DNA of 5,458 bases from Rhodothermota bacterium (GTDB taxonomy: Bacteria > Hydrogenedentota > Hydrogenedentia > Hydrogenedentales > GCA-2746185), in NCBI GenBank assembly GCA_009885415.1, contig VFKU01000575.1, positions 1 through 5,458 of the forward strand, written 5' to 3'. Positions 1-5,314 of the stretch are shown piece by piece. The position numbers and the translations under genes were made by a program. The number at the start of each line of letters is the position of its first letter. Position 1 is the stretch's first letter. The notes under the pieces were generated by a model that made no database searches, was not told where the DNA came from, and saw only the letters and a program-made list of their open reading frames with translations.

Positions 1-2
1 AC

Positions 3-92
3 CCCATTTTTGGGATGTTCGCCATCGCCGCCGTGGGCGCCGCGGGCCTGACCGCAGCCTACTGGGCCCACGCCGAAGGCCGCCGTGAATAG
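3..92 (+). CDS. C-terminal end of a membrane protein (partial)
   Basis: Only the last 29 residues are inside the window; the gene begins to the left of it and stops at TAG 90-92. The visible tail is one hydrophobic, Ala/Gly-rich stretch (about FAIAAVGAAGLTAAYW) followed by a short charged end, AHAEGRRE. This looks like a final transmembrane helix with a cytoplasmic positive tail, as in many transporters of the MFS type, but the family cannot be fixed from so little. The other two forward frames also hit stops nearby; this frame is preferred because its composition is membrane-like and its end precedes a typical intergenic gap. Confidence 0.5.
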   Translation, partial: PIFGMFAIAAVGAAGLTAAYWAHAEGRRE

Positions 93-143
93 GCGCAGAG
101 CGCAGTTCGTCGTTAGCGGTGGAACAGTTCGTGCTCTAAGGGT

Positions 144-184
144 GTTATGAACATGAGCAAGCTGCGAACCGCAGTGCTCATAAC
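144..184 (+). promoter_or_regulatory. Leader hairpin upstream of the TRASH/YHS-like gene
   Basis: ATGAGCA at 153-159 is complementary to TGCTCAT at 175-181, and inside it CTGCG at 162-166 pairs with CGCAG at 170-174 around an AAC loop. This gives 12 base pairs interrupted only by a two-base bulge. A competing outer pairing is also possible: GTTATGA at 144-150 with TCATAAC at 178-184. No T-tract follows, so it does not look like a simple terminator for the upstream gene. It lies between two genes and ends about 20 bases before the Shine-Dalgarno site of the next one. It could be a 5' leader structure or an operator; the function is inference. Confidence 0.4.
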
Positions 185-217
185 TGGCTCAACGCCAATA
201 GTTTAGGAGATACGCAG

Positions 218-913
218 ATGCAAAAAGCGTTCGTGTGGGCCGCCGTGGCCGTGCTTGGATTGGGGTTTGCCGCGCGTGCCGAGGAGCAAGCGGGGTTCAA
301 AGGCGACCCCTACACCCTGAACACCTGTGTGGTTTCGGGCGAGCCTTTGGGCAGCATGGGCGAGCCGGTGGTCCATGTCCAAGACGGGCGCGACATCAAG
401 TTCTGTTGCAGCGGCTGCACACCGAAGTTTAACGCCGACCCCGCCAAGTATCTGGCCAAGATCGACGCCGCGATGATCGCGGACCAAAAGCCGCACTATC
501 CACTCACCACCGACCTCGTCACCGGCGAGGCGCTCCCCGCCGACGACAAGGTGCTCGATATCGTCCACTTCAACCGCATGGTCCGCCTCGGCTCGCAGAA
601 GAGCGTCCAGGCCTTCATGAAAGATCCGGAGACCCATCTCGCCAAATTGAATGCGGCAGTCATTGCGAAGCAGGAGGCGACCTATCCGATCGACAAATGC
701 ATCGTGAGCGGCGAGAAACTCGGCGCGACCGACAAAATTCAGGCCGTCTACGCGAACCGCCTCGTGCAATTTTGCTGCGACAACTGCGCTGCGGACTTCG
801 TCAAGACTCCCGCCAAGTACCTCGAGATGCTCGAAAAGGGCGAGGCCCCGAAGGCGGGCAGCGCGCCCCACGAGCAGCACGGCGAGCACGAAGGCCACGC
901 GGAACACAAGTAG
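218..913 (+). CDS. Secreted protein with three TRASH/YHS-like repeats and a His-rich tail
   Basis: This 231-residue protein starts at ATG 218, preceded by AGGAG at 205-209. Residues 1-21 form a signal peptide with a likely cleavage after ARA, so the mature protein is periplasmic or outside the cell. Three repeats follow, each with the plan Y-x4-C-[VI]-V-S-G-E ... FCCxxC ... F ... K-Y-L. Repeat 1 has C37, C63, C64 and C67; repeat 3 has C161, C186, C187 and C190. Repeat 2 (about 94-150) keeps the spacing but has D99, G125, S126 and S129 at those places, so it cannot bind metal through thiols. The end, from 218, alternates His with Glu, Gly and Ala. Cysteine sets of this kind in TRASH/YHS domains are thought to bind heavy metals such as copper, so metal binding or handling is the likely role. 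The partner and pathway are unknown. A hairpin terminator follows. Confidence 0.88.
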   Translation: MQKAFVWAAVAVLGLGFAARAEEQAGFKGDPYTLNTCVVSGEPLGSMGEPVVHVQDGRDIKFCCSGCTPKFNADPAKYLAKIDAAMIADQKPHYPLTTDLVTGEALPADDKVLDIVHFNRMVRLGSQKSVQAFMKDPETHLAKLNAAVIAKQEATYPIDKCIVSGEKLGATDKIQAVYANRLVQFCCDNCAADFVKTPAKYLEMLEKGEAPKAGSAPHEQHGEHEGHAEHK

Positions 914-941
914 ATCGCCAATTCCGAGCAAGTTTTTTCGG

Positions 942-965
942 CCCCGCACATCCAAACGTGCGGGG
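942..965 (+). terminator. Hairpin terminator after the TRASH/YHS-like gene
   Basis: CCCCGCAC at 942-949 and GTGCGGGG at 958-965 form a perfect 8-bp GC-rich stem with an 8-base loop, 29 bases after the stop codon. The sequence after it (TCGATTCATTTCTC) is T-rich but lacks a clean T run, so it would be a weak intrinsic terminator. The T6 at 933-938 lies on the wrong side of the stem for the + strand, and read from the minus strand it is an A run. It fits the end of the transcript of the preceding gene. Confidence 0.6.
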
Positions 966-1008
966 TCGATTCATTTCTCGGCGCGTGGTGCGCGGGTTAC
1001 CGCCGCCG

Positions 1009-1014
1009 TATACT
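1009..1014 (+). promoter_or_regulatory. Possible -10 element of the Nudix gene
   Basis: TATACT is one base from the TATAAT consensus and lies 36 bases before the Nudix start codon, in otherwise GC-rich DNA and just after a terminator-like hairpin. No convincing -35 box is visible (TGGTGC at 17-base spacing). The call rests on the -10 and its position only. Confidence 0.35.
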
Positions 1015-1044
1015 TCTCCCTTCGACTACCGGTGGAGTACCGAC

Positions 1045-1572
1045 ATGGAGACGTGGATTTCGAGAAAGACGGTGTACGATGGCAAGCTACTTCGGCTTGA
1101 CCGAGGGACCGTCCGCATCGAGGATGGCCGCGAGGCCCAGCGCGAAGTGATTGTGCACCCCGGCGGCGTTGCGATCGTACCAGTGATCGAGAACGCCGTC
1201 GTACTCGTGCGCCAATTTCGCATCGCGATCGGCCGCGATATACTGGAGATTCCCGCCGGCAAATTCGAGCCGGATGACACGCCTGAACACCGCGCGCGCA
1301 TGGAACTCGAGGAAGAGACGGGCCTCAGCCCCGGCCAGCTCGTGCCCATCGGCCGGATGTATCCCTCCGTCGGATTTCTCACGGAGGCCCTGCACTTGTT
1401 CCTCGCCTTCGATCTGCGCGAGGTCCCGGCACGCCCGGAATGGGACGAGCGCATCGAGATTGTAAAAATGCCGATCGCTGAGGTGCGGACGCGGCTGAAA
1501 TCGCATGAATTCGAGGACGGCAAGACCCGCGTCGGCCTCCACGCCCTGCTGGACCACCTCGACGGCCGCTGA
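1045..1572 (+). CDS. Nudix hydrolase, ADP-ribose pyrophosphatase-like
   Basis: The protein has 175 residues. The frame is open far upstream, but ATG 1045 is the right start: GGTGGAG at 1031-1037 precedes it at good spacing, and METWISRKTVYDGKLL matches the usual beginning of the NudF-like family. Residues 42-60 form the strand region ending in VRQFRIAIGRDILEIPAG, typical of ADP-ribose-type Nudix enzymes. The Nudix box runs from G72 to L94 and keeps the metal-binding E87, E90 and E91 and G93. Two positions differ from the G-x5-E-x7-R-E-U-x-E-E-x-G-U consensus: D78 for Glu and M86 for Arg. YPSVGFLTEALHLFLA (106-121) is the family's usual segment after the box. The expected reaction is Mg-dependent cleavage of ADP-ribose to AMP and ribose 5-phosphate, in the cytoplasm; other nucleoside diphosphate derivatives are possible substrates. 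It appears to be transcribed alone. Confidence 0.9.
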   Translation: METWISRKTVYDGKLLRLDRGTVRIEDGREAQREVIVHPGGVAIVPVIENAVVLVRQFRIAIGRDILEIPAGKFEPDDTPEHRARMELEEETGLSPGQLVPIGRMYPSVGFLTEALHLFLAFDLREVPARPEWDERIEIVKMPIAEVRTRLKSHEFEDGKTRVGLHALLDHLDGR

Positions 1573-1598
1573 GACTTGCGCGGCTCACCCCGAATTAA

Positions 1599-1662
1599 GC
1601 CCAGCGCTCTTTGGACTGCGGCAGCGATAGCTGCCGCTTTTCCGAGCCCAGCGAAGCTGGGC
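1599..1662 (+). repeat. Paired-hairpin intergenic element (REP-like candidate)
   Basis: Two perfect stem-loops lie side by side: GCGGCAGC/GCTGCCGC with a GATA loop (1618-1637), and GCCCAGC/GCTGGGC with a GAA loop (1646-1662). GCCCAGCG occurs twice, at 1599-1606 and 1646-1653, so the second stem has an alternative upstream partner. Two neighbouring imperfectly related palindromes in a gap between genes is the plan of REP/BIME elements moved by RAYT transposases. I have a recollection of similar CTTTGGACTGCGG...CCGCTTT units in PVC-type genomes, but copy number cannot be seen here. No transposase gene is nearby. Confidence 0.4.
1618..1641 (+). terminator. Intrinsic terminator after the Nudix gene
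   Basis: An 8-bp perfect stem, GCGGCAGC (1618-1625) with GCTGCCGC (1630-1637), a tight GATA tetraloop, and TTTT directly after (1638-1641). It sits 45 bases after the Nudix stop codon and before the possible promoter of the next gene, where a terminator is expected. The same bases form the first half of the paired-hairpin element, so it may be a repeat serving as a terminator. Confidence 0.6.
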
Positions 1663-1716
1663 GGCGCCGCTCCAGAAACCCTCGCGTCCGCCGTGCACCA
1701 TCCCGGCGCATTTCGC

Positions 1717-1722
1717 TACAAT
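1717..1722 (+). promoter_or_regulatory. Possible -10 element of the six-gene run
   Basis: TACAAT is one base from TATAAT and lies 36 bases before the GTG at 1753, the same distance as the TATACT of the Nudix gene from its start. It follows the terminator and precedes the first gene of the run. The -35 region (TGCACC at 17-base spacing) is poor. If used, the leader would be only about 20 bases long. Confidence 0.35.
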
Positions 1723-1752
1723 ACCCTCGCTGCGATGGGGAAGGAACGTGTA

Positions 1753-2739
1753 GTGCGGGCTTGGCGTTTCCACGAATTCGGCGAGATTGGCGTGTACCGT
1801 CTCGAAGAAGTCCCCACGCCCAAGCCGGGCCCGGGCGAAGTCCTGCTGCGCGTGCGGTATGCCGCGCTGAACCCCGCCGACCGGCTCCTCATCGAAGGAC
1901 GCTACCCCGGCGCAGGTCAGCTTCCGCTCACCGTAGGCCGCGACGGCGCTGGCATGATCCACGAGGCCGCCGCCGGCAGCCGCTTTCGCGTGGGCGACGC
2001 CGCGGTCGTCTTGCGCAGCGAGATCGGCATCACGCGCCAGGGCACGCTTGCGGATTTCGTCGCCGTGCCCGAAGCGGTGCTCGCGCCGATTCCCGCAGGC
2101 TGGTCTTTGCAGGAGGCCGCCGCCGCGCCGCTCGTCTACCTCACGGCGTGGAAGGCCCTCGTGACGCAGGGCGGACTCAAAGCCGGCGAGACTGTGCTGG
2201 TCACCGGCGCCTCGGGCGGTGTCGGCATCGCCGCCGTGCAACTCGCCAAGGCGTTCGGCGCGCGCGTGATCGCGCTCAGCCGGGACGTCTCCAAGCGCGC
2301 CCGGCTCTTGGCCTTGGGCGCCGACGCGGCACTCGACGACACCGCGCCCGATCTCGCTGGTCAAATTGGAAAGGCCAGCGACGGCACGGGGCCGGATATC
2401 GTAATCGAGCATCTCGGCGGGCCGCGGCTCGCCGAACACATGGCCCTGGCGAACATGAACGGCCGGATCATGGTCATCGGCCTGCTCGCCGGGCGCAACG
2501 TGGAATTGGACTTGGGCATGGTGTTGTTTAAGCAAGTGCGCATCGAAGGCGTGCACGTGGGAAAATACACGCCCGCCGAAGCGCAAGACGCCTGGCGGCG
2601 GGTCGTCGCGGTGATGGACGCCGCCGGCGCGCGCCCGGTGATCGACAAGATTCATCCGATGGAACAAGTGCAAGAGGCCTTTGCGCGGCTGGCTGGCGGC
2701 CATCTGGGCAAGGTCCTCGTGGAAGTAAATACGCAATAG
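1753..2739 (+). CDS. Zinc-free MDR oxidoreductase (quinone oxidoreductase-like)
   Basis: With a start at GTG 1753 the protein has 328 residues, the normal length for the family, and begins MRAWRFHEFG like its relatives. AAGGAA at 1741-1746 is a well-placed ribosome site for it. The in-frame ATG at 1735 has no such site, and earlier in-frame starts would run through the terminator and hairpins. Residues 1-125 are the GroES-like domain, with the family segment ALNPADRL (38-45) and GRDGAG (62-67). Residues 145-175 hold the Rossmann turn VTGASGGVGIAAVQLAK, with GASGGVG at 152-158 for NADPH. The cysteine and histidine ligands of catalytic or structural zinc are absent, which places it with quinone oxidoreductase and zeta-crystallin-like enzymes. 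It probably reduces quinones or enals/enones in the cytoplasm; the true substrate is unknown. It is the first gene of a tight run, ending 9 bases before the TPR gene. Confidence 0.9.
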   Translation: MRAWRFHEFGEIGVYRLEEVPTPKPGPGEVLLRVRYAALNPADRLLIEGRYPGAGQLPLTVGRDGAGMIHEAAAGSRFRVGDAAVVLRSEIGITRQGTLADFVAVPEAVLAPIPAGWSLQEAAAAPLVYLTAWKALVTQGGLKAGETVLVTGASGGVGIAAVQLAKAFGARVIALSRDVSKRARLLALGADAALDDTAPDLAGQIGKASDGTGPDIVIEHLGGPRLAEHMALANMNGRIMVIGLLAGRNVELDLGMVLFKQVRIEGVHVGKYTPAEAQDAWRRVVAVMDAAGARPVIDKIHPMEQVQEAFARLAGGHLGKVLVEVNTQ

Positions 2740-2748
2740 GAGATTTCC

Positions 2749-4014
2749 GTGGAATCCACCACGACCCTCAGTACGATCGATCGCACCGAAGAATTGTATG
2801 CGGACGGCGATCTCCAGCCGGCCCTCGACATGGTCCGCACGCTCTACGGTCAGACGCTGACCAGCACCGACCGCGGCCGCGCGCTGGCGCTCGAGGCCGC
2901 GTGCCTGATTCAGCTCGAACGCGCCGAGGAGGCCGAGCGGCTCATCGCCGAGATCATGAAGGACGAAGGCGACGATCACGCCTTTGCGCTCGCGGCAGGC
3001 ATCGAGTTCTCCGACCTGGGCGAATTCATGCAGGCCGAAGTCTTCCTGCGCAACCTCTGCGAACTCGATCCGGCGAGCCCCGTGGCCTGGTTCAATCTCG
3101 CCATTTCCCTCGGGCGCGAGGAGCGTTACCAGGAAGCGGCCGAGGCCTACACAAAATGCATCGCCGCGGACGTCGCCTTCGCCGACGCTTACCTCCAGCG
3201 GGCCTACTGCCTCGAGATGCTCGAAGATCTCGACGGCGCCGTCGAGATGTATCACGCCTATCTCGATCGCGTGCCCGACGACGACGAGGCCTGGAAGTCG
3301 CTCGGAATCGTCGAGAGCGATCGCAAGAAATTCGACGAGGCCTACGAGGCCTTTCGGCGCGCGCTCGATCACACCGACCAGCCCGAAGACGTCTACTTCA
3401 ATTGGGCGATCACCGCCGTGCGCCGCGACGACGAAGAGGAACTCGAACGTTGCATCACCAAGCTCCAGGACATTGATCCGGAAGGCTGGCGGACCCTCCT
3501 CGCGCGCGCGGACTACGAGGAGGCCGAGGAGCACATCTGGCCCGCGTGGGAGCTGCTCTGCGAGGCCTTCGATCGCGTACTCGACGACGAGGACGCGGAC
3601 GAAGAAGACGCCGACGAAGCGCGCGGCTACGTATCCGCGGCGCTACTGCGCTTTGCCGCGCGCCACGACATGCGCGAGCACGCCGCCGAGCACATCCTGC
3701 GTATTTTCGAGGAGGGTATCTTCGATAGCGAAGTGCTCGAAGCGCTTGAGGTGCTCGAAGGCCGCCTGTCGAACTCCGCGGCGAGCTTCCAGGTCATGCT
3801 CCGCTCCCCGCACGCGGACCGGCCGCGCTACCTCGTGTACGGCGTCTCCGCCGACTCCCCGGACGAGGCCGGCGAGATTGCGATCACCTTCGAAGAGCGC
3901 TGCTCCGGCGAGCGGTGGGCGCTCCACATGATTCACCAGTTGACCCAGCCTGACGAAGGACGCATCGGCGTCTATTGGCGCTCGCACGAGTACACCCGGC
4001 CGCCGGGCGCCTGA
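2749..4014 (+). CDS. Acidic tetratricopeptide-repeat protein
   Basis: This 421-residue protein uses GTG 2749, with AGGAGA at 2738-2743 overlapping the stop codon of the gene before it. There is no signal peptide or membrane segment, so it is probably cytoplasmic. TPR-type helix pairs can be seen at about 78-108, 111-144, 145-178, 179-212 and 213-244, most clearly PVAWFNLAISLGREERYQEA and DEAWKSLGIVESDRKKFDEA. Residues 14-72 are helical and may hold one or two further degenerate repeats. A very acidic linker, DDEDADEEDADEA (279-291), follows, then a helical part, and from about 345 a different, strand-rich C-terminal region containing YLVYGVSADSPDEAGE and GVYWRSHEY. TPRs bind other proteins; no enzyme motif is present. 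The partner is unknown. Its place between two oxidoreductases suggests co-expression but proves no shared complex. Confidence 0.85.
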   Translation: MESTTTLSTIDRTEELYADGDLQPALDMVRTLYGQTLTSTDRGRALALEAACLIQLERAEEAERLIAEIMKDEGDDHAFALAAGIEFSDLGEFMQAEVFLRNLCELDPASPVAWFNLAISLGREERYQEAAEAYTKCIAADVAFADAYLQRAYCLEMLEDLDGAVEMYHAYLDRVPDDDEAWKSLGIVESDRKKFDEAYEAFRRALDHTDQPEDVYFNWAITAVRRDDEEELERCITKLQDIDPEGWRTLLARADYEEAEEHIWPAWELLCEAFDRVLDDEDADEEDADEARGYVSAALLRFAARHDMREHAAEHILRIFEEGIFDSEVLEALEVLEGRLSNSAASFQVMLRSPHADRPRYLVYGVSADSPDEAGEIAITFEERCSGERWALHMIHQLTQPDEGRIGVYWRSHEYTRPPGA

Positions 4015-4023
4015 AGGGCTGCG

Positions 4024-4728
4024 ATGAAGGTCATCGTCACCGGGGCGAGCCGCGGAATCGGCAAGGGGCTCGCCTCGTATTTGGCGAAGGACGGTTTCAG
4101 CGTCGGCCTGATCGCGCGCTCCGCGGAGGCCCTCGGCGACGCATGCGCAAGCATCCGCGATCAGGGCGGCACCGCTTTCGGAGCGGCCTGCGACCTGCGC
4201 GATGCGGAGATGACGGCCGCGGCGATCCAGGAACTCTCGGCCGAACTCGGCGGCGTCGACGCGCTCATCAACAACGCCGGCATCGTCCTGCGCAAGAGCG
4301 TGTGGGACATCAGCCTCGACGAGTGGCGCGCGCTGGTGGACACGAATCTTTCTGGTCTGTTTTACGCGACCCGCGCCGTCCTGCCGCTGTTCAAGGCGCA
4401 GGGCCACGGCCATCTCATCAACCTCTCGTCCATTTCCGGCAAAGTCCCGCTGCCGGGCGGCAGCGCCTACGCGGCCACCAAATTCGCCGTCACCGGCTTC
4501 AGCCAATCGCTTGTTTCCGAAGTGCGCGACTTCGGTATCAAAGTGACCGCGATTTTCCCCGGCTCGGTCGATTCCGGCTCGCAGCGCCACGATCCCGCCG
4601 CGGACCACTCCTGGAAGCTCACCCCGGAAGACATCGCCAGCACCTGCGCGCACGTGCTGCGCGCCGCGCCGGGCACATTGATCAGCGAAGTCGAAATTCG
4701 TCCGCTCCGGCGGCCGCCTTCGGCCTGA
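4024..4728 (+). CDS. Short-chain dehydrogenase/reductase (classical SDR)
   Basis: The 234-residue protein starts at ATG 4024, 9 bases after the TPR stop, with AAGGG at 4015-4018 as ribosome site. The cofactor motif TGASRGIG is at residues 6-13, NNAG at 83-86, and the catalytic set is N108, S136, Y149 and K153 (YAATK), with PG at 179-180. All key residues are present, so it should be active. ARS at 31-33, after the second strand, supports a preference for NADP(H). The end, LISEVEIRP, is common in uncharacterised SDRs close to 3-oxoacyl-ACP reductase-like proteins. It likely reduces a carbonyl or oxidises an alcohol in the cytoplasm; the substrate cannot be read from sequence. At 234 residues it is slightly short, with a shortened loop after PG (residues 181-198), which is the substrate lid. 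Confidence 0.93.
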   Translation: MKVIVTGASRGIGKGLASYLAKDGFSVGLIARSAEALGDACASIRDQGGTAFGAACDLRDAEMTAAAIQELSAELGGVDALINNAGIVLRKSVWDISLDEWRALVDTNLSGLFYATRAVLPLFKAQGHGHLINLSSISGKVPLPGGSAYAATKFAVTGFSQSLVSEVRDFGIKVTAIFPGSVDSGSQRHDPAADHSWKLTPEDIASTCAHVLRAAPGTLISEVEIRPLRRPPSA

Positions 4729-4740
4729 ACCGGCGCTCGC

Positions 4741-5081
4741 ATGAAATTGCCCAACGCAGATCGGGCGCTAGTACAACGCGAAAAAGTGATATCGTATCTT
4801 CTGAACCCTGAACACCGATTTGGGGCAAGTAAATCGAAGTTTTTCGCCGCTTTCGGGTTCCGGGCGGAGGCCTGGGAGGAGCTCGCAGCGGCGTTGCGCG
4901 AGCACGCCATGAAGCACGAGGTTTGGAATACGAGAGAAACTGGTTTCGGTCCCCGCTTCGATGTGGATGGTACACTGGATACGCCGAGCGGCGTGCGGCC
5001 GCGAGTCCGGACTGTTTGCAGTTCGATCGAGGCCAAGACGTGCCCAGGCTGATTACGGCCTATCCCTTGGAGGGGCGATGA
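4741..5081 (+). pseudogene. DUF6883 protein gene with a one-base frameshift
   Basis: The frame starting at ATG 4741 (MKLPNADRALVQREKVISYL, then LNPEH and KSKFFAAFGF) matches my memory of the DUF6883 family from its first residue. As written it ends at TGA 5050-5052 with 103 residues, and the last ones after V92 (CSSIEAKTCPG) do not fit the family. In the next frame, from 5019 onward, the DNA encodes QFDRGQDVPRLITAYPLEGR and stops at TGA 5079-5081, which is the family's expected end. One base lost at about 5015-5019 explains this. Adding it back gives 113 residues with VRTV-W/L-QFDRGQDVPRL unbroken and a 4-base ATGA overlap with the next gene. No clear ribosome site precedes ATG 4741, 12 bases after the SDR stop. 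Function is unknown. Sequencing error and a recent mutation are both possible; the rest of the frame is undamaged. Confidence 0.8.
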
Positions 5082-5308
5082 TGCGCGAACACGATTGCGT
5101 TGTCTTGACGCGAGACCTCAAGGACGAAGGCCTGCAGGCCGGCGATGTCGGCACGGTGGTGCATGTCCACGGACAGGGCGAGGCTTTCGAGATCGAATTC
5201 GCAACGTTAACCGGGCAAACAGTTGCCGTTGCGACCGTCCCGGCTTCTCAGGTTCGTCCAGTCACCGGACGAGACATCACCCACGTTCGCGAAGTACAGA
5301 CCACGTAA
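5078..5308 (+). CDS. DUF4926 domain protein
   Basis: A 76-residue protein whose start MMREHDCVVLTRDL, then AGDVGTVVHV (21-30) and FEIEF (37-41), resembles the DUF4926 family: a small, strand-rich, SH3-like barrel by its pattern. ATG 5078 overlaps the TGA that ends the repaired DUF6883 frame, and a second ATG follows at 5081. GGAGGGG at 5069-5075 serves either; 5078 is chosen because relatives have two residues between Met and EHD. The overlap implies translational coupling with DUF6883, and in my recollection the two families are often neighbours. The function is unknown. A partner or antidote role towards the DUF6883 product is a guess from gene order and size. Confidence 0.85.
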   Translation: MMREHDCVVLTRDLKDEGLQAGDVGTVVHVHGQGEAFEIEFATLTGQTVAVATVPASQVRPVTGRDITHVREVQTT

Positions 5309-5314
5309 TTTCGC

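Noticed and set aside
933..938. T6 as the tail of a terminator.
   Set aside because: It precedes the hairpin at 942-965 on the + strand and reads as A6 on the minus strand, so it cannot be the U-tract in either direction.
697..1044. A 116-residue N-terminal extension of the Nudix hydrolase.
   Set aside because: It overlaps the end of the TRASH/YHS-like gene in another frame and crosses the terminator at 942-965. ATG 1045 has a ribosome site and the family N-terminus.
1576..1752. A 59-residue N-terminal extension of the MDR oxidoreductase from TTG 1576.
   Set aside because: It runs through a terminator and both hairpins and resembles no MDR protein. GTG 1753 has a ribosome site and gives the usual length and N-terminus.
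1585..3534. A 649-codon open frame on the minus strand.
   Set aside because: It lies opposite two well-supported + strand genes with family motifs, its product is rich in His, Arg and Gly without any recognisable domain, and such frames are common opposite GC-rich genes.
3643..4653. A 336-codon open frame on the minus strand.
   Set aside because: It is antisense to the TPR gene end and to the SDR gene with all its catalytic motifs; its product has no recognisable motif.
4971..4976. TACACT as an internal promoter for DUF4926.
   Set aside because: It lies inside a coding frame about 100 bases before the start, with no -35 box; one near-consensus hexamer is expected by chance.
4961..5077. An upstream extension of the DUF4926 frame to ATG 4961.
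   Set aside because: It is a third-frame reading of the DUF6883 gene with Arg-rich, family-unlike residues; the DUF4926 match begins at 5078.
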